From Eriocheir sinensis (Eukaryota > Arthropoda > Malacostraca > Decapoda > Varunidae): DNA of 64,000 nt. This document shows, in pieces, positions 15,590-25,499 of the stretch; the first letter of the stretch is position 1; each line of letters starts with the position of its first letter. The stretch is from contig NC_066518.1 of the NCBI RefSeq assembly GCF_024679095.1, positions 11,240,243 to 11,304,242 on the forward strand. Direction: 5' to 3'. The notes under the pieces are model-generated. The model saw only the letters and a program-made list of their open reading frames with translations, searched no databases and was not told the DNA's origin. The translations under genes were made by a program, and so were the position numbers.

Positions 15590-15635
15590 TGAGTTTTAAA
15601 TATTGAAACAAAAGCACGAGAAAACACCAACACTA

Positions 15636-16498
15636 TTCATAGTTTACGTGAACGATTTAGAGACTGATATCCTGTCAAAAGTAGCCAAATTCGCCGACGA
15701 CACCAAATTAGGAGGTACGGTAACGAACAGTAAAAATTGCGAGAACATTCAATCAGACTTATTAAGACTTGCCGATTGGAGCGAAAAATGGCAAATGTGT
15801 TTCAGCGTAGATAAATGTAAAGTAATGCACAGAGGTGAAAAGAATCCTAACTTTAAATATCATCTTCAAGGACATGAGCTCAGCGAAGTAAAACAAGAAA
15901 AAGATCTTGGTGTCATTATCAGTAACACTCTTAAAATGAGTGATCAATGTTCTGCGGCGAGTAAAAAAGCCAATATGATTCTAGGATTAATCTCAAGAAA
16001 CTTTGATTATAAATCACCCGAACTTATGAAGAGATTATATTAAGCATTTGTAAGACCACACCTAGAATATGCCGTTCAGTTCTGGTCACCGAATTATATA
16101 AAAGATCAAGTTTTGCTAGAAAGGATACAGCGACGAGCAACCAAACAAATTCCAGCGCTCCGTAACTTGACGTATGACGAGCGTTTAAAGCGTTTAGTGA
16201 TGTTTTCTTTAAAGAAGCGAAGAGTAAGAGGGGACTTAATTGAAGTGTTCAAAATCCTTGATAGATTCGAAAACATTAACCCAGATAGTCTGTTTCAGAG
16301 AGACACCAACACAATAACACGCAGCAACGGTATGAAGTTAAAGGGAAACCGATGTAACGCATTGGCGCGCAGAAGTTATTTCAATAATAGAGTCGTCGAT
16401 CACTGGAATAGACTCCCACCGTCAGTAGTTAGCGCACAGAGTATTAATAGCTTCAAGTCTTCATTGGATAAGTATTTCAGGGATATAAAATTTTACTG
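15636..16498 (+). pseudogene. LINE reverse transcriptase, C-terminal half
   Basis: It begins at the VYVNDLE motif before RT motif C, then carries FADDTKL (15,690-15,710), in which the two Asp residues bind the catalytic metals. CFSVDKCKVMH and KDLGVIIS (motifs D/E) follow, then RLY-stop-AFVRPHLEYAV and LLERIQRRATKQIPALRNLT of the thumb region, VVDHWNRLP, and the end at DIKFY-stop (16,496-16,498). The stop at 16,040 replaces a residue that is Lys in related LINEs and fits a one-base change. Motifs 0-B are deleted, so it could not polymerise. Confidence 0.93.
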
Positions 16499-16750
16499 AC
16501 CCTTTTTCATATGTTTCAGGCAGTGAGGTGTGGGAACAGTAAGGTTAACAGGATACTGGAGCGTACCCCTGTACCGAAGGTAAACGAGGATCAAGCCTCT
16601 ACCGGTAACCCCTGAAACTACATCTCACCCCATTGTGAGCAGTCCAATTTAATACTAGCTTTTATTTATTTATTTATTTATTTTTATTTTTATTTTTATG
16701 ATTCAACTACATACAGTGTTTACTGACCCTTTTTCGTTTGTCTCAGGCAG
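16492..16750 (+). repeat. LINE 3' UTR bounded by a 32-bp direct repeat
   Basis: A 32-bp sequence starting tttactgaccctttttc and ending tcaggcag covers 16,492-16,523 and recurs at 16,719-16,750 with three mismatches. The first copy overlaps the last codons and stop of the RT frame. Between them lie the 3' UTR and a TTTA/TTTTTA tail (about 16,659-16,700). After the second copy the sequence does not continue as the UTR does, so only this short part is duplicated. Confidence 0.85.
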
Positions 16751-17840
16751 CCTGCAGCACAAGTACAACCTGAAGACATTAGTTTCCCCCACAGCTTAGG
16801 TCACCAGTAGCGTAAGTTAAGGGTAGTAATTTCCTCTTATTTCTCTCTTTACTGTAAAATTTCCATGTCCCTTTCTTCCTTAAAGGCACATGGTGTTCTC
16901 TTTTAACTGTTTCCTGCCGGCACATTGCCGGAGGGAGAGGTGGATGGGGAGGAGCCTTCATCTATTCTGTCCTGTCCTACCACACGTAGTTTACTAGTAG
17001 TAGCGGTAGTAAACAGACACCCTCGCCATAGACCGACAGGTCTTCTGGTGTCTGTTCTTCCTACGTATCCTATGTATGTATTCCTCCTCCTCCTCCTCCT
17101 CCTCCTCGTCGTCCTCTCCCTCCCTCCCTCACTCCCTTACCCACCAAGCTCAAGTTTATAATGCATCGTTTAAAGAGCTGCCCATCAACATCCGCCATAA
17201 ATTCTCACTATAAGTCCGCCATCGATGCTCCAGACAGCTTCATCCAACGCTCAGATCACCGCGCAGCATGACTTACCGAGCTCGCAGGGCAGCGGATAGA
17301 AGGCTAGAGGGTTGGTCCGTCAAGGTGCAATCTAAATGGGTATGATTCATGAGCCGGGTGGAAGTGCTTCTGGGTTCTCGATCCAGACCCTCCTGTATGT
17401 AAACTAATAGCTACTTTGAACTTGTATTTATATTTGACTGTTTGTGTTGTGTAGATTTTATATCGTTTTAATCCATTTTGAAGTTTGAAAAAATTATCTT
17501 GGAAGATATGAACAGTGAATGAGGAAGTAAAAACGAATGTCGCATGTCATTACTGGTTAGTGATGACCAACAGAGGCACAGAGGGGTTGAAACTGCGCGT
17601 CTGTTTCGTCACTTCCCGACTCTTACACTATTCATGGGGTAAACACTACCACATTATCAGAATACAAAACATTACAAAAAGTGGTCGCATTTGTTTCATC
17701 ACATCGGAGCCTCGTAAGACAGACCAATTGTTATTTCACCTCGGTTCTGTTAGTCCTAAAGGCGGTCGTACGTCCTTGTGTTCTCTGACAAGGAACCTGA
17801 CCATTATAAACCCACAACATTGATTTTTTGTTAGTCTTTT
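16751..17840. other. Unassigned non-coding stretch
   Basis: Contains a CTC-rich patch at 17,083-17,130. The 102-codon open frame at 17,515-17,823 has no domain. No gene or RNA is recognised. Confidence 0.4.
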
Positions 17841-17843
17841 ATG

Positions 17844-18093
17844 CCTAAGGGAAGGAGGAGGGAGGCACAAAACACGGGAATCTGGCGACACCCACGTATG
17901 TTTTTTACCCTCTCCCTCTCTTCCTCTTCCTCGAACAAGAATAGGATAATTTTGACCATCCACACGTCGACATAATCCTAAGGGAAAGAGGAGGAGGAGG
18001 AGGAACATGACACCCGAAGTCTGGCGGTACTCATATATTTTTTTCTTACCTTCTCACTCTTCCTCCAACAAGATAGTAGGATCATCTTAACCA
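17844..18093 (+). repeat. Two-copy tandem duplication (about 133 bp)
   Basis: Units begin cctaagggaa at 17,844 and 17,977. Both run through a GGA-rich patch, then atctggcg-like (aatctggcgacac / aagtctggcggtac), a tat(g/a)tttttt...accttctc word, aacaagatag-like words and (g/t)accatcc. Divergence is moderate. Confidence 0.75.
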
Positions 18094-18096
18094 TCC

Positions 18097-18195
18097 GAAA
18101 TTGACCTCTCTCTTGGCCACTCATTTTTACTTTCTATATATTAGCAGTGATTTGCGGGTTTTTTTTATCTATGTTTGCCCTTGTGATGCTTTCAT
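18097..18195 (+). repeat. Dispersed repeat family D1, copy 2
   Basis: Same word order as 890-1,010 (aaattgacctctc ... ccactc ... agcagtgatttgcgggtttttt ... gatgctttcattact). It directly follows the 133-bp duplication, so the duplication may lie in the same larger element. Confidence 0.6.
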
Positions 18196-18311
18196 TACTA
18201 TGCAAAAAATCCACACGTCGAAACACTCCTGCGAATGTCCCCTTCACTAGTTCTGCCGGGTTGTATAGGCGTTGTCGTATCTCCTACACACCCACAAAAA
18301 ACTGACTGAAG

Positions 18312-18452
18312 CCCTGTAGGATTTGTGACAGTAGATTTTTGTGTGTAGGAAATGTGCTGTATCTCTGTAGTAGGATATATGTCACTACTCTAAACACTGC
18401 TAAAGTTGTAGGAGCTGTGACGTGTATGAAATGTGTCGTAGGATATGTGGCG
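18312..18452 (+). repeat. Irregular cluster of a GTAGGAtatGTGnC motif
   Basis: Six variants of tGTAGGAwwTGTGnc occur at about 18,315, 18,344, 18,369, 18,407, 18,424 and 18,437. Spacing varies from 13 to 38 bp, so it is not a simple tandem array. It may be a strongly decayed short-unit minisatellite or a cluster of protein-binding sites. Confidence 0.5.
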
Positions 18453-18951
18453 CACTCTTGCTCTGTCAACACGCGGGCGGCCGAGGCGTGCGTGTCGGCC
18501 TGGTGACTCGATGACAGGTCTTCATTAGCGTCCCTGTAGCCCAATGCCGCGGCGGAATGGGGAAAAAAATTAATAAGCCGGAATTTGTGTCGACGGCCGT
18601 GATTGTATATTGATTAGAGGCTTGAAAAAGATGGATGTTTGGAAATCACCCACCGAACCAGAGACCAAACACGCATACCATGGCCTTTGTTATTATTGTT
18701 ATTATTCCCGAACATAAATTTTTCAATCTTCATATATTATTATCTTCCTCCGCTGAATTATTCTCGTTTGTGACTTTTTTTCTTCGCTATCTCTACGGAT
18801 GTTATTTTTTTATAAATTTTCTTCATCATAATCTATTCCCTGTTCTCATTTCCATCTGTTTCATCATTCATATTTCACTCCTTCGCCTTATCCGAGGTAG
18901 ATGATTATGAAATTGGTAGACAGATAGATAGTTAAAGAGATACATAGATGG

Positions 18952-18986
18952 ACAGATAGATAGATAGATAGATAGATAGATGGATA

Positions 18987-19072
<86 letters not shown>
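18952..19072. repeat. (GATA)n-(GA)n compound microsatellite
   Basis: GATA tetramers (18,952-18,988, with GGAT variants) are followed by about 41 GA units (18,991-19,072). Confidence 0.97.
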
Positions 19073-19074
<2 letters not shown>

Positions 19075-19327
19075 AAACAGACGGACAGGCGGTGACGCAG
19101 GGACAGGCCAGGTGTTGTGATGAGCGAAACAACACTGTCATTTAACCGCAAGGTGGCCTGTCGAGGGGTTGCTGACTGTGCTTCACCTGTGTTTACCTGC
19201 CACTTGAGTCACCTGCTTGTCACCCCAGTCCCCCGCAAGAACAGCATGACGAAAGATATGTATGCTTTTATCTTTTTACCTCACTACTTAATCTTCGTTC
19301 CTACATTTCCTTTCCAACGTGTTACCT

Positions 19328-19660
19328 AGCTGTTCACGTTCATTCTTTCGTCCCTTATCATTTTTACCTTCTTTTTCTTCTCTTTTCTTTTACCTCTGTC
19401 CTCCTCCCCTTCCTCCTCCTCTTTCTTCGTTTCGTTCTCTCTTTCCGCCTTGTTCTTTTAAGCTTTTAACACTCATTCTTTGTTTCCTTGTCATTAAACT
19501 ATTAACTCCTTTTTATTCTTTCTCCTTTCTTATTCTTTTCTTTTCCCCCTCTGCCTCCCCCTTGCCCTTCTCCACTTGTCTTGCTTATTTCCTTTCCAGC
19601 TTGTTAACACTCATTCTTTCTTCCCTTATCATTTTCACCTTCTCTTTTCATTTTACCGCC
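19328..19660 (+). repeat. Three degenerate pyrimidine-rich tandem copies
   Basis: The core agctt(g)ttaacactcattcttt followed by cccttatcatttt(a/c)acc occurs near 19,328, 19,461 and 19,598; the cattctttc anchors are at 19,341, 19,484 and 19,612, giving periods of 143 and 128 bp. CTC-rich sequence lies between. Ser/Leu/Phe frames here are artefacts. Confidence 0.7.
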
Positions 19661-20039
19661 ATTTACTGCTCCATTACTCCTCTACCACCTCCTCCTCCTC
19701 CTCGTCCTCTTCCCTCTCCGCCTCCACTTTCTTTTTCTCCTCCTCCTCAGCGGGTTGCAAATTACGGTTCGGTCAGGCAGCATAACCTGGACACTGGAGC
19801 GTAACCCTCAATATTTCATGCACGGTTAGTTCTCCTCGCCCCCCTTTACTCTCGGCATGAGTGTGAGCCATATTGTCCCCGAGTGTTGTCTTTCGCTCAC
19901 CGCCCGTCGCCGCTGCCCCGGACTCACCACCGAGGCGCCGCTGCCCACTTGGTAAGCTGACCGCAAGTTTGTTTTCAGATCAGCGAGGCGATGATATCAA
20001 ACCATTATGTCGGCACAGCGGGAAGGAGCCCATGGGTAT

Positions 20040-20590
20040 AGTCTTTGGTATCTCCTCCGCCGTCTCCTTCTCTTCCTTTTTTTCTTTTTATTTTCCTCCT
20101 CATCCTTCTCATCCTCCTCCTCTCCTTCATTCTACTCCTCCTCCTCCTCCTCTTCTTCCTTCCCATACTGTACCTTCTCCTCAGTCTCTTTCTCCTCTTG
20201 TTTTTTTCCTTTTTCTTTTCTTTTTTCCTCTTGCTACCTTTACAGCTCCTTATGTTTCCTATTCTTCCTCCTTATCCTCTTCTTATTCCTTTATTCCCTT
20301 CTTTACCTCTACCTCTTTCTCATCCTTCTCTTCTTACCTTTACTCCTGTCCATTCATCTCCTTCTATCCTATTCATTCTCTTCGTCCTCCTCCTCATCGT
20401 GCTTTAATCCTCCTCATCTTTATCATTTTCCTCTTCCCTTCTCCTTATCTTCCTCTTCTTATTCATGCATTACCTTCTTTTCGTCTTTACACCTGCTCAT
20501 TCATCTCCTTCGATCCTTTTCATTTTCCTCGTCCTCCTCATCGTGCTTCAAACCTCCTCTCCTTTATCAAATCCCTCCTTTCTTCGCGAC
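20040..20590 (+). repeat. Pyrimidine-rich degenerate tandem region
   Basis: C/T-rich throughout. A clear 147-bp pair has cattcatctccttc(t/g)atcc...tcattttcctcgtcctcctc...catcgtgctt at 20,351 and 20,498. The long open frames across 19,873-20,733 are a consequence of stop-poor CT composition. Confidence 0.7.
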
Positions 20591-20762
20591 GCCTCAACGG
20601 CCCTCGTATACTCTGGGTCCTCGCCGCTCCGGTCGGTCGGCGAGCACTGAAGCGAGACCCGTGTTATTTCTGGACAGCTCTGATTAGTTATTCCCTTTTT
20701 GCTACACTCGCTACGTTTAGGCAAATTGCTTGAACAGATACGTGTGAACCGGTACGCCCTGA

Positions 20763-20802
<40 letters not shown>

Positions 20803-22235
20803 GCGTGTGAGAAGGAGAGAGGGAGAGAAAGAAAAGTAATGCTCAGTTAATTAAAAGTTGTGTCGAGCCGAGTGCCGACTTACCAAACCCCCGCAATCAC
20901 CGCCACACCTCACTCACCCACACGTATAATTCGAGCAAGCAAGCACACACTCATGCATTCTACCTCAGCCAGCCTCCCCTTACCCCCTTCCCCTCTCCCT
21001 CTCCGTCCTAAACGCCCACTTTAGTACTCCACACCCCACCTTCCAGCACTGTTCCTCCCTCTCTCCATTTCCCCTTCCTATTCCCTCCCAACAAAGACAC
21101 GACAAAAAAAAAATCACTCAGTTCGCGTTCTCCTTTGTCTCCCGCTAAAGCCCCGCCAAAGTGGTCGCGTTTCGCACGGGGAACACCTTGCATTTTCCAA
21201 TTTTACAGGCGTGGATTGGGCTTGTCGCTGTTATATTTCGGTGTGCAATTGTCTCGTGTGACAGTTGAGGTTTTATTCAGCTTGGATCAAAAACTATTGT
21301 GTCTTCTGAGAGTTTTCTTCGCACATTTTTTTATGGATGCCTTCATCGCTGGTGGAAAATAAATGTTGCCGTTTTTAGACGGAATTTACAGTGCGGTGTG
21401 AAGAACAAGTCTCCGTGTTGTCAGATATTACCTTTGGGTGTGATGCCCGGCGGTCTGAATGAGAAACACACCTTTTTGCTTCTTTGCCCTGTCTGGGTTC
21501 TGACTTTTCTTTTTCCGCGCCCCTGCCGTTCCAGCCTTCCTTCAACGTATTTCTTTTCTGTGTCTTGAGGGAACTAAGAGAGCAAAGTGGCTTGTTTCTT
21601 TATTAATTGGTTGCTTAGTATAGCTGCTCAGTATATGGATAGCTGAGGCGAGGCAGCTATTAACTCTTGGGACATCAGAGGAACCGGCAAGGGGCAGTGA
21701 GACGCCATGGCAGGCCAGCGGGGAGGCTAATAATCTGTAGTGAACGTAAAATTTATTAACCACAAAATAAACATATACAAATTTTATCGCTCCCCTTCAG
21801 ATATATTATTTCTTATTAATATTGAATATATAATGAAATCTTTGCTGCTCCACTGTAGTCAAGAATCCGCCTCTGCATGTATACCAGCGGCGAAATGCAA
21901 GATAAATATGCTTACTGAATGCAGACCGCCGACGTTACCAGCTCATAAAATTATCGAGAAAACGGCGGGAGCGTGCCAGGGCGGGGAGGGGAAGGGGGGT
22001 GCGAGGCGAGCATTATGGACATTAACTGCATAACCCAAATTGCTCTCTAACAGGACACTAATTGCGTGACCAAATTAAACTGTCCCGGTAATGTTCAGGA
22101 ACGTAACTCATGTAGATCATTCTGGCGCCGCCCGAATGTTTGAAATGTTTGTGATTCCGAGTATGTCTGAAATGTTCCTTTATGGTTCAGATAGACGGAC
22201 GCGAAGGTTGGGCTCGGGCCATTAAGCAAATATTG

Positions 22236-22240
<5 letters not shown>
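20591..22240. other. Unassigned non-coding stretch with a short (GT)n
   Basis: Contains (GT)n at 20,764-20,809 and mixed sequence elsewhere. Around 22,040-22,100 the phrases gacactaattgcg and tgaccaaatta recall gacactaattacg (23,250) and tgaccaaatta (10,289). These are too short to define a family. No exon is recognised. Confidence 0.4.
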
Positions 22241-22312
<72 letters not shown>

Positions 22313-22444
22313 AAAACAGGCAGAGAAACACAAAAACAAACAGAAAAAGAGACAGGCAGGCGACCTACCGACCCACCGATTACTCAACCGACCGACAGAC
22401 AGACAAGCAGACAGACAGACAGGAACATATACATGAGAACATTA

Positions 22445-22506
<62 letters not shown>
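22241..22506. repeat. Two (GA)n tracts flanking a (GACA)-like spacer
   Basis: About 34 GA units (22,241-22,309), an about 140-bp spacer with GACA/CAGA tetramers (22,395-22,425), then about 28 GA units (22,451-22,506). Both tracts have the same purine orientation. Confidence 0.96.
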
Positions 22507-22509
<3 letters not shown>

Positions 22510-22929
22510 TTTGCTAAAAATAAACGTTGATCGAAAACTCTGTGATTAAAAGTTCGCTATTGCACCATATTTCGAAGTAGCCGTAAGATGAACACATGAC
22601 ATTTTCCATTCCAGGCGTGATGTAATGCAAGACACAAAAAAAAACAGCTTACTATACCCATTTCTGAAAGCGAATGTCCTTGCGTACTTGGAAGGCGTGA
22701 GTTAAATATTGCATGCGCGCCAAAGCTCTATTTTTTTTTTTCTGGCTCTAAAAACACACCAAGTCGTTAGCCACCTCGTCCTCGGTCCTCCTCATGCACC
22801 ATTATCCCGGCCGAGAAAGGCGCGCATAAGAGGACTCGTTCCCGCGCAAAAACATCACGCGCCCAAGATATTAATCACGTGCTTCAATGCGCCGAGAATA
22901 TTCATTGTTATTGCAGACACTACGCCTTT

Positions 22930-22930
<1 letters not shown>
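22507..22930. other. Unassigned non-coding stretch
   Basis: Mixed sequence with short A and T runs. Nothing is recognised. Confidence 0.4.
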
Positions 22931-23075
<145 letters not shown>

Positions 23076-24445
23076 TCACCTCCCCTCCCTCTCGTGACTG
23101 CATACCCCACCATGTGCAGCGGTTCGACACAGGTTAATTAGTTTATTCAGGTGTTGATGCTCGTTGGCCCCACTCGTCCCATTCAATTACCGGGACAGCT
23201 ATTGGACGACCAACAGGTGGGCGTAATCTGATGGCGAAATAATTAGCAAGACACTAATTACGACGTCTTGAAGGAGCGGCGGCGGCGTGTAAGCTTTTCA
23301 CTGTCTCGAGAAGGTTTACGATTATGCAAATTTGTCCATCCCGTATATCAAAGCGCACACACCTATGCCTGACTGTGCTAATTACCCGCCAACCAGTATA
23401 AAGAAACGGGAAAGGCGAGTTCACATACACGCCCGTGGAGGTAGTAAGGCACATAGTTCGCCCGTAGAGAGGAATAAGGAGAAGCCAAGGTGACCTCCAT
23501 TCCCGCCGTTTATTGCTGAGTGTTCCTATCTGAGGCATCTCGACGGGAAACACAACAACGTCTCCCTCCTCGGTCTGATGAGAAGCCTCCATGCAGTCAC
23601 TTTCATATAAGCAATACATTTTTTTCGGCCCCTCCCTGCTGGGCGTTCGTCTCCTGGCCCTGTTCGTGTCGCTCTCAATCCGTTTAAAGCGATACTGCCT
23701 TGCATTATAGAACCATGAGGAACCAATACGAGTCTAAGTTAATTGTATATTGATCTGCAAGTAGTGCCTATTATTTCCTGACTGTGGATATTGTTAGAAT
23801 GGCAGAGATGCTTCTACTTGCTCTCATAGATTCCTCGTTCCCAATAAGTGTGATGGTATCGGAAAATAAGGCATGCAAATGTTGGTCGGCAGACACGGGA
23901 TGGGCGGGGGAAGTCCTCGTGTTGCAACCACATGAGTGACGAGACGCAAGTACCCAGCGCCCTGCTTCCTGAGGCCCGGCAACGCCACCCAACCTCCTCC
24001 CCTTATGAAGCGGCCTGGAAGGGTCTTACAAGCGGGTGTGATGGGCAGGTGGCGGCAGCTGCATGGGCGAGCGCCGGTAGCCCTACCTCGCCTCGCCTCT
24101 CCTCTCTTCGCCTCGCCTCACCTCGCCTCTCCTTCCCTTACCCCGATTGGTACCTAACGCAAGGGCGAGGTTTTGTGGGGCTCACCTGAAAATGTGAAGC
24201 AATCAAGTGTGAGTGCTGCCCCGAGGAACTCTAGTGGCCCAAAGAAGCGCGACGAATGCGAGACGTCGACAATTACGAACGAAGATGAACTGGCCGCACT
24301 GAGATGAATCGCTGATGCCACCGTTTCTTGCTGTTGTTTCGTTGGCGTTGAGGACTTAAGCGCAGACAGATAATGCTGACGCGCACAGCAGGAACCTGAC
24401 AACGCCACAAGCACGCCGTATCGAACATGATCAAGTGTGTTGAGT
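23076..24445. other. Unassigned complex non-coding stretch
   Basis: Non-repetitive sequence. A 121-codon open frame on - (23,619-23,254) shows no recognisable domain, signal peptide or Kozak-like start, and I leave it unassigned. A (CCTCG)-like short repeat lies at 24,085-24,140. If an exon exists between 20 and 27 kb, this is one of the few stretches where sequence complexity would allow it. Confidence 0.35.
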
Positions 24446-24451
24446 GATTGG

Positions 24452-24472
24452 CGTGTGTGTGTGTGTGAGTTT

Positions 24473-24523
<51 letters not shown>
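24452..24523. repeat. (GT)n microsatellite
   Basis: About 36 GT units with two GA/TT interruptions near the 5' end. Confidence 0.97.
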
Positions 24524-24525
<2 letters not shown>

Positions 24526-25405
24526 GGAGATAATGCATTGTGTATAATATCGTGCCGAGCAGAGTAATTATTGGAGTAGCAAAGTAACCATGTATCATAC
24601 TTCCATAAAGACATCATCGTCTCGGAAGAGAAACAATTTTAGCACGGAATAATACGTAGTGGCCAGAGTCTAGCATACTTATAAATCAAAGCCTGTGATG
24701 GGCACGTTATTGTCTGCACATTTACGGAGTCATGTTAATCGTGGGCCTGACATGAGGGGTTGGGTGCAGCGGCTTAGCGAGGCAAGACGAAGGAGACGAC
24801 ACGTCGAGGCACGGGAGCCGCTGGAGGACCCAGCTCGGTTCTGAAGGATGATAACCGGGTTGGGAAAAATTGCTCATCTTCTGTAAGGCAAAAGAGCCAT
24901 GGAAGACGCTGAGGTGAGACATTTGCAGTTTGTCTCAGAGGCGATACAGCGTCCCCCTCCGTCCTGCACCTAAGCGACTGATCAACAGGGGCGAGGAGGG
25001 ACTTGTACCCTTATCGCCCCCTCGCAGAAGGCCGGAGTTTGGGGTCTTATTCACCAGGATCCCGAGACTGCAGCGTCATGTATTAGATTCGGCGGAGGGC
25101 GGCTCGTGCATACCAATGGCCTGATGCAAACACTGGCCTCGATAAGAGTCTACTGGCACTTGTGTGTGAAAAGTTCGCATGTTGCACCCTCAGCAGATTT
25201 TTTTTCTGTTATAATTCTTGTGAGTTTTTACGGACGTTCATTTTAGGGTAGATTATTACCAACATCTGCAACCTAGTAATTCATCTTCATCGCCACCATC
25301 AGCAATAGCATCGTCATTTCATCCTCAGGAAAAAAAAACTTGTAACTCACACAAAAAGTATCCTTGTTCATACATCGTGAAGATCGTATTATTCTATTTG
25401 CTTCA

Positions 25406-25408
<3 letters not shown>
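24524..25408. other. Unassigned non-coding stretch
   Basis: Mixed sequence without a supportable gene, tRNA or repeat. Open frames are 82 codons or shorter and domain-free. Confidence 0.4.
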
Positions 25409-25450
<42 letters not shown>

Positions 25451-25457
25451 AAGGAGC

Positions 25458-25494
<37 letters not shown>
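25409..25494. repeat. (GT)20 and (GA)18 microsatellites
   Basis: A GT tract (25,409-25,448) and a GA tract (25,460-25,494) separated by 11 bp. Confidence 0.97.

Positions 25495-25499
<5 letters not shown>

Larger units (their letters stand above)
14975..16735 (+). mobile_element. Internally deleted non-LTR retrotransposon (LINE)
   Basis: Order: 5'-truncated APE-type endonuclease, deletion junction, C-terminal half of reverse transcriptase, thumb/C-terminal region, 3' UTR and an A/T-rich tail. The endonuclease (15,005-15,589) is joined near 15,630-15,640 to the RT at LFIVYVNDLE; the RT fingers and first palm motifs are missing. From the usual spacing of these ORFs I infer loss of about 1 kb. 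The two halves lie in different frames. In-frame stops at 15,224, 15,590 and 16,040 confirm it is dead. The C-terminus (RLPPSVVSAQSINSFKSSLD) resembles CR1/Jockey-group ends. The TTTA-rich tail (about 16,659-16,700) fits a LINE 3' end. Confidence 0.92.

Noticed and set aside
19873..20733. 286-codon plus-strand frame
   Set aside because: Stop-poor CT-rich composition with a visible 147-bp tandem repeat inside. No domain or conserved motif.
23254..23619. 121-codon minus-strand frame
   Set aside because: Balanced composition but no recognisable motif, and length alone is within chance for 64 kb in six frames. Left as a low-priority candidate.
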